Assembly (NCBI RefSeq): GCF_017873135.1
Contig: NZ_JAGGJV010000006.1
Location: 432,707 to 496,706 of the forward strand
Reading direction: 5' to 3'
Length of the DNA: 64,000 nucleotides
From: Rhizobium herbae
GTDB lineage: Bacteria > Pseudomonadota > Alphaproteobacteria > Rhizobiales > Rhizobiaceae
Part shown: positions 1 to 8,437 of the stretch, piece after piece
Position numbering within the stretch: position 1 is the first letter of the stretch
Layout: every line of letters begins with the position of its first letter
Translations under genes and position numbers: made by a program
The notes under the pieces: model-generated
What the model saw: only the letters and a program-made list of their open reading frames with translations
Told to the model about the DNA's origin: nothing
Databases searched by the model: none

Positions 1-1
1 C

Positions 2-889
2 CATGTTCCCGAGAGCCAGGCGGCCCGGCTGATGCTGGAGCGTGGCGATATTGATATCGCCAATGCGCTCAGCGCCTCCGACATCGGTTACTTCCAGAAC
101 AAGGACGGTTTCGTTATCGATCGCGTTCAGACCGGTGGCTTCTATGTGCTGTCGATGAATGCCGGCCGCAAGGAACTGGCCGATCCCCTCGTGCGCAAGG
201 CGATTGCCAACAGCATCGATTATGCAGGCATCGAGAAAACCATCGTCGGCGCCTATGGCCGGGCCCGCAATGTGCCAGTACCGGTGGATTGGGCTGGAGC
301 CATCAAGAACCCGGACTGGGGCTTTCATCCCGAAGAAGCGAAAAAGATGCTGGCAGAGGCCGGTTATCCCAATGGGTTCGATCTGACGCTCAAGGTCGTT
401 TCGCAGGCCCCCAGGGTCGACATGGCAACCGCCATTCAGGCCAATCTGGCCGAAGTCGGCATCCGGGTGACGATCCAGCAGGGCAATGGCGCCGATATCG
501 TTGCGGCGCATCGGGCGCGGGATTTCGATCTTCTGATCCCGCAAACATCCGCCTACATGCCGACCGCTCTCGGCGCGCTGGATAATTTCGCCTATAATCC
601 GGACAACTCGGCAGAAGCGAAAAACGCCGGCAATTTCGTCTGGCGTTCCGCATGGGACATTCCGGAAATCAGCAAATTGCGCGACGAGGCGAATGCCGAG
701 CGCGACGCCACCCGCCGTCAGGCGCTGGTCACGGAAATCCAGGAGAAGTTCATCGCCGCCGGCCCGGCCGTCCTGCCGATGTTCGAACGCTTCGAACCGA
801 TTGCGCTCAACAAGCGCGTCATCGGCTATAGCGGCCATCCCATGGGTATGACGCGGGTGAACAAAATCACCAAGTCAGACGCGCAGTAA
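2..889 (+). CDS. ABC transporter substrate-binding protein, family 5 (peptide/opine type), 5'-truncated by window edge
   Basis: The reading frame is already open at base 2 and runs to a TAA at 889, so the N-terminus and signal peptide lie outside the window. The visible 295 residues match the C-terminal two thirds of SBP_bac_5 (DppA/OppA-type) periplasmic binding proteins: a HVPESQAARLMLERGDIDIA stretch, the typical 'V RKAIANSIDY' helix (around base 205), a 'HPEEAKKMLAEAGYPNGF' segment and the closing 'VLPMFERFEPIALNKRVIGY' region. It should capture a small solute in the periplasm for the permeases encoded 15 bp downstream. The substrate cannot be read from the sequence; peptides, opines or amines are all possible for this family. 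It is the first visible gene of a five-gene importer operon. Confidence 0.9.
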   Translation, partial: HVPESQAARLMLERGDIDIANALSASDIGYFQNKDGFVIDRVQTGGFYVLSMNAGRKELADPLVRKAIANSIDYAGIEKTIVGAYGRARNVPVPVDWAGAIKNPDWGFHPEEAKKMLAEAGYPNGFDLTLKVVSQAPRVDMATAIQANLAEVGIRVTIQQGNGADIVAAHRARDFDLLIPQTSAYMPTALGALDNFAYNPDNSAEAKNAGNFVWRSAWDIPEISKLRDEANAERDATRRQALVTEIQEKFIAAGPAVLPMFERFEPIALNKRVIGYSGHPMGMTRVNKITKSDAQ

Positions 890-903
890 TCGAGTAGCCG
901 ATC

Positions 904-1929
904 ATGCAAGAGTTTAACCTGAAAGAGCTCGGCAAACGAGCGATCCAGCTGCTCGTCAGTCTGTTCGTGCTCCTGACAGTCACCTTCGTGATCGGCCGCG
1001 TTCTGCCGGCGGATCCTGTCGGCGCAATCGTCGGCGAACTGGCCGACCCCGCCGCCTTCGAGGCGATGCGCCAAAGGCTTGGCCTTGATCTGCCGCTCTA
1101 CCAACAGTTCTTTCTCTATATAAAGGCGCTGTTGCATGGAGATCTGGGGACGGCGATTCTGACCGGAAATCCGGTGATGCAGGATCTGTCCACGGCCTTT
1201 CCGGCGACCCTTGAACTCGCCACGCTGGCCGTCATCATCTCCACCGTCGTCGGCGTGCCCCTGGGCATGGCGGCGGCGATCTTTCGCGATACCCTCATCG
1301 ACCGGATCGCCCGTGTGCTTTCGCTTGTCGGGCATTCCATCCCGGTTTTCTGGTTCGGCATCGTTGGGCTGGTGATCTTCTATGCCGGCCTCTCCTGGGT
1401 CGGCGGGCCGGGGCGGGTCGATACCTATCTCGAAGGCCTCGTCGAGCCGAAAACCGGACTTCTATTGATAGACAGCCTGCTCGCAGGCGACACGGAAGTG
1501 TTCTGGAGCGCGGTCAACCACATCATCCTGCCGGCCTGCATTCTGGCCTATTCGGCCATGGCCTATATCACCCGCATGACGCGCAGCTTCACGCTGGAGC
1601 AGCTGAACCAGGACTACGTGGTGGCTGCCCGCGCCAAGGGTGCCTCGAGCAGCCGGATCGTCATCGGGCACATTCTTCCCAATATCGCCGTGCAGCTGAT
1701 CACCGTCCTTGCGATTTCCTACGGCAGCCTGCTCGAAGGTGCGGTGGTGACGGAAATCGTGTTCTCCTGGCCCGGCATCGGCCAATACATGACCAATGCC
1801 CTGATGATCGGCGATATGAACGCGGTGGTTGCCGGGACGCTGGTCATCGGGCTGATCTTCATGGTGCTCAATTTTCTGGCCGACCTGGCCTATGTGCTTC
1901 TTGATCCCCGTACCCGCGAGGCCAGCTGA
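904..1929 (+). CDS. ABC transporter permease, DppB/OppB type
   Basis: A 341-residue inner-membrane permease with an N-terminal transmembrane helix (about residues 13-33), a long periplasmic loop and five further hydrophobic segments. The EAA-type coupling motif appears as 'YVVAARAKGASSSRIVIGHI' before the last helices, and the family ending 'LADLAYVLLDPRTR' is present. DppB-type subunits pair with a DppC-type subunit to form the channel. It starts 14 bp after the binding-protein stop, and its TGA overlaps the ATG of the next permease by one base, so the two are translationally coupled. Confidence 0.93.
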   Translation: MQEFNLKELGKRAIQLLVSLFVLLTVTFVIGRVLPADPVGAIVGELADPAAFEAMRQRLGLDLPLYQQFFLYIKALLHGDLGTAILTGNPVMQDLSTAFPATLELATLAVIISTVVGVPLGMAAAIFRDTLIDRIARVLSLVGHSIPVFWFGIVGLVIFYAGLSWVGGPGRVDTYLEGLVEPKTGLLLIDSLLAGDTEVFWSAVNHIILPACILAYSAMAYITRMTRSFTLEQLNQDYVVAARAKGASSSRIVIGHILPNIAVQLITVLAISYGSLLEGAVVTEIVFSWPGIGQYMTNALMIGDMNAVVAGTLVIGLIFMVLNFLADLAYVLLDPRTREAS

Positions 1930-2831
1930 TGACCGAGGCGAAGATGATTGTCCAACACAATGCGCTGCATCAGGGTGCTGGCCGTTTCTACCGGTCGCTT
2001 CAAAAGAGCATCGACAAGCTGACGCGCGAGCCGCTGGGCATGCTGGGGTTTGCCGTACTTGCGCTGCTGATCCTCGTGGCGATATTTGCGCCCTGGATCG
2101 CGCCCTACAGCCCCATCACGCAGAACCTACCGCAGGCGCTTCAGCCGCCGAGCTGGACGCATCTGGCCGGCACGGATGAATTCGGCCGCGATATCCTGTC
2201 CCGCCTCATCTACGGTGCGCGCATCACCATTCAGACGGTCCTGTCCGTCACGGTCATTGTCGGGCCGGTTGGGCTGATTATCGGCGTGGTCGCCGGCTTC
2301 GCCGGCGGCCGCACGGACGCTATCCTGATGCGGGCCACCGACATCGTGCTGTCCTTCCCGTCGCTGATCCTGGCGCTGGCCTTTGCCGCTGCTCTCGGGG
2401 CAGGCCTGGGAACGGCCATCATCGCCATCTCGCTGACCGGCTGGCCGCCGATCGCCCGGCTGGCACGTGCCGAAGCGCTGATCGTGCGCAACACCGATTA
2501 TGTCGCCGCGGCTCGCCTCTATGGTGCGTCTCCGTTGCGTCTGCTGTTCCTGTATATCGCCCCGATGTGCATTCCCTCGGTTGTTGTCCGGCTGACCATG
2601 AACATGGCCGGGATCATTCTCACGGCCGCAGCACTCGGCTTCCTCGGTCTCGGCGCGCAGCCTCCGTCACCGGAATGGGGCGCGATGATCTCCAGCGGCC
2701 GGAAATTCATGATCGACAACTGGTGGGTTGCGGTGATGCCGGGGATCGCGATCCTCCTGACCAGCCTTGCTTTCAACCTGGTGGGCGACGCCCTCCGCGA
2801 CCTTCTGGATCCGCGCCATGCCCGTTCCTGA
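1929..2831 (+). CDS. ABC transporter permease, DppC/OppC type
   Basis: A 300-residue permease with the N-terminal OppC_N pattern (cytosolic stretch, one helix around residues 37-58, then 'LAGTDEFGRDILSRLIYGAR') followed by a BPD_transp_1 domain. The EAA loop reads 'YVAAARLYGASPLRLLFLYI' and the protein ends 'LRDLLDPRHARS'. It partners the preceding DppB-type subunit. The ATG overlaps the upstream stop (ATGA), and the 3' end overlaps the likely start of the next ATPase gene by 14 bases. Confidence 0.93.
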   Translation: MTEAKMIVQHNALHQGAGRFYRSLQKSIDKLTREPLGMLGFAVLALLILVAIFAPWIAPYSPITQNLPQALQPPSWTHLAGTDEFGRDILSRLIYGARITIQTVLSVTVIVGPVGLIIGVVAGFAGGRTDAILMRATDIVLSFPSLILALAFAAALGAGLGTAIIAISLTGWPPIARLARAEALIVRNTDYVAAARLYGASPLRLLFLYIAPMCIPSVVVRLTMNMAGIILTAAALGFLGLGAQPPSPEWGAMISSGRKFMIDNWWVAVMPGIAILLTSLAFNLVGDALRDLLDPRHARS

Positions 2832-3666
2832 TAGCACCAGCATCCTGACTGTCAGGAACTTGAATGTGAACTTTGCGCGCAGCACGCTCAAGGCTGTCGA
2901 TGGCGTCAGCTTTACGCTGGGCGCGGAGCGGCTCGGCATCGTCGGGGAGTCCGGTTCGGGCAAGTCGACGTTGGGCCGCGCCATCATGAAACTGTTGCCC
3001 AATTCGGCAAAAATCGAAGCCGAGGCTCTCGAATTCGCGGGCACATCGCTCGGCGAGGCCTCTGAAAAGCAGATGCGGAAACTGCGCGGCAACGAGATGG
3101 CGCTGATCATGCAGGATCCCCGCTATTCGCTGAACCCGGTGCTGTCGATCGGCAACCAGGTTGCCGAAGCCGCCAAGCTTCACTTGGGCCTGGGCAAAGC
3201 CGCTGCCTACAAGGCCGCGGCCGGAATGCTTGAGCGGGTGCGCATTGCCGATGTCGAGCGGACCATGCGCCTCTATCCCCATCAGATCTCCGGCGGGATG
3301 GGACAGCGCGTCATGATCGCCATGATGCTGCTTGCCAAGCCGCGTCTTGTCATCGCCGACGAGCCGACCTCGGCTCTCGATGTCAGCGTGCGCGGGGATG
3401 TCCTTAAGCTGCTCGACGAACTCGTCACCGAGAACAATTCCGGCCTGATCCTGATCAGCCACGACATCCGGATGGTGGCCGCGTTCTGCCAGCGCATCCT
3501 CGTGATGTACAAGGGCCGGGTGGTGGAGAACCTCGTCAGGCTGGAAGACGCGCAACATCCCTACACAAGGGGTCTTGTTGCTGCCATGCCCAATCCGCGC
3601 CATCCCGTGAGACGGCTTCAGGTACTCGACCGGCCATCAATCGACGCAGCGGAGGTAAGATCGTGA
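2818..3666 (+). CDS. ABC transporter ATP-binding protein, DppD/OppD type
   Basis: A 282-residue ATPase for the importer. Walker A is GESGSGKST near residue 40, the Q-loop is 'MQDPRYSLNPV', the signature is 'SGGMGQR' (a slightly unusual LSGGQ variant), Walker B is 'LVIADEPTSALDV' and the H-loop is 'LILISHDI'. The frame is open upstream to 2767, but I place the start at ATG 2818 because the protein MPVPDSTSILTVRNLNVNF begins at the usual distance before Walker A. The TGA overlaps the GTG start of the next ATPase (GTGA). The C-terminal oligopeptide-transporter extension (YTRGLVAAMPNPRHPV) is present. Confidence 0.9.
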   Translation: MPVPDSTSILTVRNLNVNFARSTLKAVDGVSFTLGAERLGIVGESGSGKSTLGRAIMKLLPNSAKIEAEALEFAGTSLGEASEKQMRKLRGNEMALIMQDPRYSLNPVLSIGNQVAEAAKLHLGLGKAAAYKAAAGMLERVRIADVERTMRLYPHQISGGMGQRVMIAMMLLAKPRLVIADEPTSALDVSVRGDVLKLLDELVTENNSGLILISHDIRMVAAFCQRILVMYKGRVVENLVRLEDAQHPYTRGLVAAMPNPRHPVRRLQVLDRPSIDAAEVRS

Positions 3667-4400
3667 TCGAAGTCGAAAACCTCGAAGTCGCCTTCGGCAA
3701 AGGCGGCAATCTGAAGCAGGTGGTGAAGGCGGTGTCCTTCTCCGTCGCCAGGGGCGAAAGCCTTGGGATTGTCGGTGAATCCGGCTGCGGAAAATCTACG
3801 GTGCTGCGCTCGCTGGCGGGTCTCGACCGTCACTGGACGGGGCGTATCAGCCTGAACCGCCAGTCGGTCGACAAGAACCGTACCATCGAACAGCTGCTGC
3901 TGGCACAGATGGTGTTCCAGGACCCCTACGGTTCGATCCATCCGCGCCATCGCATCGAACGTGTGCTGGCAGAGCCGGTGCGGGCGATGAAAAAAGGGGG
4001 CGGCTGGGACCGCGTGCCCAAAGCCCTCGAACGGGTGGGCTTGCCCGCCGGTTTCGCCGAACGCTTTCCGCATGAACTGTCCGGTGGCCAGCGCCAGCGT
4101 GTCGCCATTGCCCGCGCGCTGGTGCTGGAACCGCAAATCCTCCTGCTCGACGAGCCGACATCGGCACTTGACGTTTCCGTGCAGGCAGAGGTGCTGAATC
4201 TCCTCAGCGATCTGCGCGAACAGCAGGGGCTCACCTATGTGCTTGTGAGTCACGACCTCTCGGTCATCGCTCATATGTGCGACCGTGCACTGGTGATGAA
4301 GGATGGCGTCTTTGTCGATGAACTCGACCGGGCGGATTTGCAGGCTGGGCGCACGCATGCGGAGTATTCGGCGGTGTTGTTCCAGTCGAGCTTTTTGTGA
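3663..4400 (+). CDS. ABC transporter ATP-binding protein, DppF/OppF type
   Basis: A 245-residue second ATPase of the importer with Walker A GESGCGKST, Q-loop 'VFQDPYGSIHPRH', signature LSGGQRQR, Walker B 'LLLDEPTSALDVS' and H-loop 'VLVSHDLSVI'. It starts at GTG 3663, overlapping the previous stop by four bases. It is shorter than many DppF proteins because the C-terminal oligopeptide domain is reduced. It is the last recognisable gene of the operon; the sequence downstream is degenerate. Confidence 0.9.
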   Translation: MIEVENLEVAFGKGGNLKQVVKAVSFSVARGESLGIVGESGCGKSTVLRSLAGLDRHWTGRISLNRQSVDKNRTIEQLLLAQMVFQDPYGSIHPRHRIERVLAEPVRAMKKGGGWDRVPKALERVGLPAGFAERFPHELSGGQRQRVAIARALVLEPQILLLDEPTSALDVSVQAEVLNLLSDLREQQGLTYVLVSHDLSVIAHMCDRALVMKDGVFVDELDRADLQAGRTHAEYSAVLFQSSFL

Positions 4401-4619
4401 AGCAACCGCTCTCTAAGCGGAAGTAACGCGATGTTCCAACCTGCGCCCATAGCAAACCGGCCCCTCGTCACAAAGCCGAGATCACGCTGCTCTGGGACCA
4501 AACTTTGGACCGCCGGGAAAATACCGCGGAAAACTCCAGTTATGAACGGTCCAGTTGTTGGGGATCAGAGCAATCCGACGGCGACCATCAGCTTTGTGGT
4601 TTCAAAAGTTCACTCTCAG
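4401..4619. other. Non-coding or degenerate stretch after the importer operon
   Basis: No convincing gene is visible here. Short open frames exist on both strands (plus 4431-4685, minus 4271-4501) but lack a good ribosome site or a recognisable family. A weak 5-bp hairpin (CCGCT/AGCGG, 4407-4421) follows the last ATPase stop and has no T-run. The stretch runs into two gene remnants and is best read as decayed sequence. Confidence 0.5.
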
Positions 4620-4844
4620 TCAAAGCGGATTTCAGTCTGGGACACGACTGGCACCCCGCTCTCATGCAGGATCGAACCTGCATAGGCCTCGAGTTCGGCG
4701 AGCATCGATTCCCGCTCGATTGGGCGAAGGAGAACGCGTCGCGCGGACCACAGCCGGCTTTGATTTCCGGGACGGACACTTCTTCAGAACAAGATTTTCG
4801 ACTGGACCGAGCTTGAAAAGGACGAGCGCTTGCATCGTTTTCAT
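4620..4844 (-). pseudogene. Remnant of a zinc-type alcohol dehydrogenase/quinone oxidoreductase, N-terminal fragment
   Basis: On the minus strand an ATG at 4844 sits behind a good ribosome site (GAGGAG) and reads MKTMQALVLFKLGPVENLVL, which resembles the start of MDR-family quinone reductases (MKA-x-VL-x-x-F-G-GPENL-x-LEE-V-P). The expected next strand continues only after a frame change (EEVSVPEIKAG in the adjacent frame), and the similarity is lost after about 40 residues. A third frame then carries a protein-like tail (ERESMLAELEAYAGSILHE) to a stop at 4620. The family assignment rests on these few residues, so it is tentative; that the locus is broken is clear from the frame changes. Confidence 0.5.
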
Positions 4845-4947
4845 GATGAGCTCCTCGATAGACGGGGCGTCAATCAACGTGCCGGACACTCCAATGGAAA
4901 TGATGCCCCTTTCTCAAGCATAAGCCAATGGACGACCGATACGCCAA

Positions 4948-5091
4948 TCAAATCGCCAGATCGTTTCCGACGATGACCACAGCCAGACCGGTCTTGACGC
5001 CGATTTCGTCCTTGAGTGTTTGCGACGCGGTTTTCACGGCATCGATCACCGATGCTGCAACCTGTTTTCCATTTACAACTACAGCCTGGAA
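4948..5091 (-). pseudogene. folD: folD remnant: first ~45 codons of methylene-THF dehydrogenase/cyclohydrolase
   Basis: Immediately after the purU stop, and in the same frame, the minus strand reads [20 protein letters not shown] followed by [19 protein letters not shown] and then a stop. This matches the N-terminus of rhizobial FolD (IIDGKxVAASVIDxV...[22 protein letters not shown]). The catalytic Lys region, the cyclohydrolase site and the NADP-binding domain are absent, and no start codon is left in front. An intact FolD would interconvert methylene-THF and formyl-THF, the step before PurU. The fragment shows that a purU-folD pair once stood here. Confidence 0.75.
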
Positions 5092-5976
5092 TCAGCCCAT
5101 GCGTTCCGACGCGTAGGAGCCGGGACTTGCCGGGAAGACAACGGTGCGGTTGCCGTTGATGAAGGTGCGGTGATGGATATGGGCATGCACGGCGCGGGCC
5201 AGAACCTGGCTTTCGACATCGCGGCCGATCGAGACGTAATCCTCGGCCGACTGCGCATGGGTGATGCGGGCAATGTCCTGCTCGATGATCGGACCTTCGT
5301 CGAGATCGGCCGTGACATAGTGCGCCGTCGCGCCGATCAGCTTCACGCCACGCTCATAGGCCTGCTTGTAGGGGTTGGCGCCCTTGAACGACGGCAGGAA
5401 GGAGTGGTGGATATTGATGATCCTGCCCGACATCTTCTGGCACATCGAATCCGACAGGATTTGCATGTAACGGGCGAGCACGATCAGCTCGGTGCCGGTC
5501 TGTTCGACCACGTCCATGATCCGGGCTTCTGCTTGTGCCTTGTTGGCCTTGGTGACCGGAATATGGTGGAACGGTATGTCGTGGTTGACGACGACCTTCT
5601 GGTAGTCGAAATGGTTGGAGACGACGCCGACGATCTCGATCGGCAGCGCACCGATCTTCCAGCGGTAGAGCAGGTCGTTCAGGCAATGGCCGAAGCGGGA
5701 CACCATCAACAGCACCTTCATGCGGTGTCCGCTGTCGTGGAACTGCGCTGTCATTTGAAACCGCGCTACGATGGCTACAAAGCCTTTTTCCAGCTCTGTC
5801 TGCTGGTTTCCTTCCTGGCTGTCGAAACTCAGCCGCATGAAGAACAGACCGGTTTCGAGGTCGTCGAACTGTGAACTATCGACGATGTTGCACCCTTGTT
5901 GGGCAAGATAGCCGGTAATTGCCGCGACGATGCCACGGGTCGATTTGCAGGAAACGGTAAGTACATAGGAGGTCAT
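5092..5976 (-). CDS. purU: Formyltetrahydrofolate deformylase
   Basis: A 294-residue protein of full family length. Residues 1-80 form an ACT-type regulatory domain (SYVLTVSCKSTRGIVAAITG). The rest is a formyltransferase-fold hydrolase domain with the active-site set N-H-D: NIHHSFLPSF, 'LIGATAHYVTADLDEGPIIEQ' (His and Asp of the catalytic triad) and the C-terminal RTFINGNRTVVFP. It hydrolyses 10-formyl-THF to formate and THF in the cytosol. It starts 61 bp downstream of mocF on the same strand, so the two are probably co-transcribed. That placement fits removal of one-carbon units released by O-demethylation (inference). A folD remnant follows directly. Confidence 0.93.
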   Translation of the reverse strand: MTSYVLTVSCKSTRGIVAAITGYLAQQGCNIVDSSQFDDLETGLFFMRLSFDSQEGNQQTELEKGFVAIVARFQMTAQFHDSGHRMKVLLMVSRFGHCLNDLLYRWKIGALPIEIVGVVSNHFDYQKVVVNHDIPFHHIPVTKANKAQAEARIMDVVEQTGTELIVLARYMQILSDSMCQKMSGRIINIHHSFLPSFKGANPYKQAYERGVKLIGATAHYVTADLDEGPIIEQDIARITHAQSAEDYVSIGRDVESQVLARAVHAHIHHRTFINGNRTVVFPASPGSYASERMG

Positions 5977-6037
5977 GACAATCCTCTGTCGAAACGAGCG
6001 AGCGGTCTATCTGCGTTGATTGCGAAAAGGGGAAGGG

Positions 6038-7267
6038 TCAGGCTGCCAGCAATTGCTTAAGCTTGACTTCCGGCGCTGCGAGCGCCTTGGGGTCGGGATG
6101 CCGGCCGGCGCCAATGAGCATTTCGGCCAGGCGGATATCGCGGGCGATTGCGTTGCCCGGTCCGATACCGCTGGCTGCAAGCAGCCGTCCGTCGGCGGCC
6201 AGATGGAAGAGAATAAAGGCCTCTTCAGAGAGGTGACGGCGGACGGTGGTCACGGCACCCTCGGCCAGCCCCGCAACTTGCAGAGTAAGGTCGTACTGAT
6301 CCGACCAGAACCAGGGCACGGCGGAGAGTGCTTCCGTCTCACCCATCATGTTGGCGGCGGCAAGAAGTGCCTGTTCCTGGGCGCTGCGCCACGATTCAAG
6401 CCGGATGCGGCGCCCGCCGTAGTGATCGCTCGGGAAGGAGCAACAGTCACCCGCGGCGTAGATGTCCGGGTCGCTGGTCAGCAGGTGGGTATCGACGGCA
6501 ATCCCGTTGTCAACAGCCAAACCTGCCTTGGCGGCGATCTCCATGTTCGGGATTGATCCGATTCCGACAACCAGAATATCGGCTTCAATTGCGGAACCGT
6601 CTTCCAGGAGAACACGCACGATGCTACCAGTCTCGTTGATCCCGACGATGCGGGCGTTGCAGAGAATATCCACGCCTTCTGCCTGATGGCGAGACGCGAC
6701 AATCTCGGCGATCTCCGGAGGAACGCCACGCGACAGGATCCGCGGCAGTCCCTCGATCAGCGTCACCGATGTGCCGAGCCGCCTTGCGCTCGCCGCCAGC
6801 TCCAGGCCGATGAAGCCGCCGCCGATGATCGCCATCTTCCGCCCCGGTCCGAGGCAGGAGCGTATAGCCATCGCGTCGGCGTGGCTGCGGAGTGTCCGGA
6901 CGCGCTCGCGCGGGGAGGAAATTGTGGGCAGCTCACGCGGTCGCGCGCCCGTGGCAAGAAGCAGCCTGTCATAAGAAACAAACGCTCCGTCAGAGAGGAC
7001 AACACGCTTTTGGCCGCGGTCGAGTCCGGTTGCCGAAACGCCGAGCCGCAAATCGATGGCAAGCGATGCGTACCGGTCTGCTTCCGCAACAAACTTCGGT
7101 TCCGCTTCGAGAACGATCGCGTCCTTGGACAATGGTGGCCGTTCATAGGGCGCGAGGGCTTCGCTACCGATCAGGGTTAAAGACCCTGCAAAGCCCCTTT
7201 CGCGCAACGACAGTGCCGCACGGCCGCCGCACTCGCCAGCGCCGACGATGACGATATGTTGAGTCAC
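6038..7267 (-). CDS. mocF: Ferredoxin reductase of a Rieske oxygenase system, MocF-like
   Basis: A 409-residue FAD/NAD(P)H oxidoreductase (Pyr_redox_2 plus a C-terminal Reductase_C domain). The FAD site is GAGECGG at residues 8-14, a 'ERPPLSK' motif follows, the NAD site is GGGFIGLELA near residue 150, and 'PDIYAAGDCCSF' is the second FAD motif near 270. The start is GTG 7267 (ribosome site GGAGG, about 8 bp ahead) rather than the upstream 7330 codon. Family members pass electrons from NADH to a Rieske ferredoxin. The partner here is likely MocE (12954), feeding MocD. Lying in the moc locus supports the mocF assignment. The perfect palindrome at 7285-7301 lies just upstream. Confidence 0.82.
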   Translation of the reverse strand: MTQHIVIVGAGECGGRAALSLRERGFAGSLTLIGSEALAPYERPPLSKDAIVLEAEPKFVAEADRYASLAIDLRLGVSATGLDRGQKRVVLSDGAFVSYDRLLLATGARPRELPTISSPRERVRTLRSHADAMAIRSCLGPGRKMAIIGGGFIGLELAASARRLGTSVTLIEGLPRILSRGVPPEIAEIVASRHQAEGVDILCNARIVGINETGSIVRVLLEDGSAIEADILVVGIGSIPNMEIAAKAGLAVDNGIAVDTHLLTSDPDIYAAGDCCSFPSDHYGGRRIRLESWRSAQEQALLAAANMMGETEALSAVPWFWSDQYDLTLQVAGLAEGAVTTVRRHLSEEAFILFHLAADGRLLAASGIGPGNAIARDIRLAEMLIGAGRHPDPKALAAPEVKLKQLLAA

Positions 7268-7284
7268 AGGTGTTGCCTCCCAAA

Positions 7285-7301
7285 GTATGGTCAGACCATA
7301 C
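7285..7301. promoter_or_regulatory. Perfect 8-1-8 palindrome, GntR/FadR-type operator candidate ahead of mocF
   Basis: GTATGGTCAGACCATAC is an exact inverted repeat with one central base. Its core TGGTCAGACCA matches the TNGTNNNACNA pattern of FadR-subfamily GntR operators. It ends 18 bp before the mocF GTG, where it could overlap the promoter or leader. No GntR regulator gene is present in the window. Confidence 0.55.
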
Positions 7302-7330
7302 GCAATGTCCGGCGGCACGCAACACATCAA

Positions 7331-7345
7331 TGATATAATATATCA
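7331..7345. promoter_or_regulatory. AT-rich palindrome between mocF and the LacI-type regulator
   Basis: TGATATAATATATCA is a perfect 7-1-7 palindrome. It is followed 6 bp later by TATCA-TAATC-TGATA (7352-7366). Both share the GATA/TATC half-site character seen in the repeat ahead of the LacI gene (8481-8503), so they may be operators of that regulator or simply an AT-rich promoter. Confidence 0.4.
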
Positions 7346-7408
7346 AAATGTATCATAATCTGATAAAAATGAGATTAATAACGTCAACATAAGCCGTTAC
7401 ACGCGTAC

Positions 7409-8437
7409 CTATATGTTCTCGCGGGTATAGATTTCGAATGGCAGAACGCTGGTATAGACACCATCGCTTCCCTTGGCCTTGACGGAACGAACCATGCCCG
7501 AAAGGGCTTCCTCGGCCACGCGATTTAAGGGGTGGGAGATGACAAATGTCATCGCTCCATCGAGAAGCGCCTGCTTCGTTATGTCCATCAGCTCGTAGCC
7601 GACCAGCATGACTTTCCCCGCACTACCCGTAGACCTCAATGCGCTCAGAGCGCCGGAGATGCCGCCTCCGGCAACATACAGGCCTTGCAAGTCAGGATGT
7701 TCTCTGAGCAGATCCTCTGTCATTTCCTCGGCAACCGCCTTCGATTCAAAAGTGGATCTGGGTTCGAGAATGGTGAAATCGGAGGCATACTCCCGAAAAT
7801 AAGATCGAAATCCACTCTCGTTCATCTCCTGGCATCTATAGCGGGGGTTCCCCATGAGAACGCCGAGTTTGCCTGGGCGATCGCAAACATGCTCGAACAT
7901 CCAGGCGGCCGTGCGCCCCACTTTCCAACCATCAAGGCCGATAAAGTGTACCTGGCCTGTTGGTGCGATCTGCGAAATCAGCGCGAATACCGGTGTTCCC
8001 TGACGTTGCAGCGTTTCCACTGTCTGGCTCACGATGGGATGAACCGCTGCAACGACGCCGATGGCGTCGCAGTTCTCGGCAAGCTCTAGCATTTTTGCTG
8101 CGGTGTTCTGTGGCGACAGGTCGTCGAGAAACTCGATACGCAGTTCAATCACGGAATCAGAGGTTCGCTCAGCCGCGGTTCGCAGTGCCTGCGCGAGGTT
8201 GAGGTAAAATTGCCGGGACGGCTGGTGCAACAGGAAGCCGAAACGGTATCTTGCCCTTGCGGCAGCAATCCGGCTGTCGATCGTGCCCATGCCGTAAAAC
8301 CCGATCTCCTGGGCCGCCTCCTTTACCCGTAGCATGGTCGATTGTTTGACGTTGCCGCTGCCTCCGATCACACGGTTCGCAGTGGCGATGGAAACGCCGG
8401 CAGCGTCAGCCAGGTCACGTATCGTTGGACGCGTCAT
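7409..8437 (-). CDS. LacI-family transcriptional regulator of the moc locus
   Basis: A 342-residue regulator. The N-terminal LacI helix-turn-helix reads TIRDLADAAGVSIATANRVI (residues 4-23), with the hinge region after it, and the rest is a periplasmic-binding-protein-like effector domain (about 65-342). I chose ATG 8437, preceded by GAGGAGCGAAG, over the in-frame ATG at 8455. It is divergent from mocD and separated by 305 bp holding inverted repeats. A role in sensing an inositol or inosamine derivative is inferred from position only. Archetypal moc loci use a MocR/GntR-type regulator, so this locus is wired differently. Confidence 0.88.
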   Translation of the reverse strand: MTRPTIRDLADAAGVSIATANRVIGGSGNVKQSTMLRVKEAAQEIGFYGMGTIDSRIAAARARYRFGFLLHQPSRQFYLNLAQALRTAAERTSDSVIELRIEFLDDLSPQNTAAKMLELAENCDAIGVVAAVHPIVSQTVETLQRQGTPVFALISQIAPTGQVHFIGLDGWKVGRTAAWMFEHVCDRPGKLGVLMGNPRYRCQEMNESGFRSYFREYASDFTILEPRSTFESKAVAEEMTEDLLREHPDLQGLYVAGGGISGALSALRSTGSAGKVMLVGYELMDITKQALLDGAMTFVISHPLNRVAEEALSGMVRSVKAKGSDGVYTSVLPFEIYTRENI

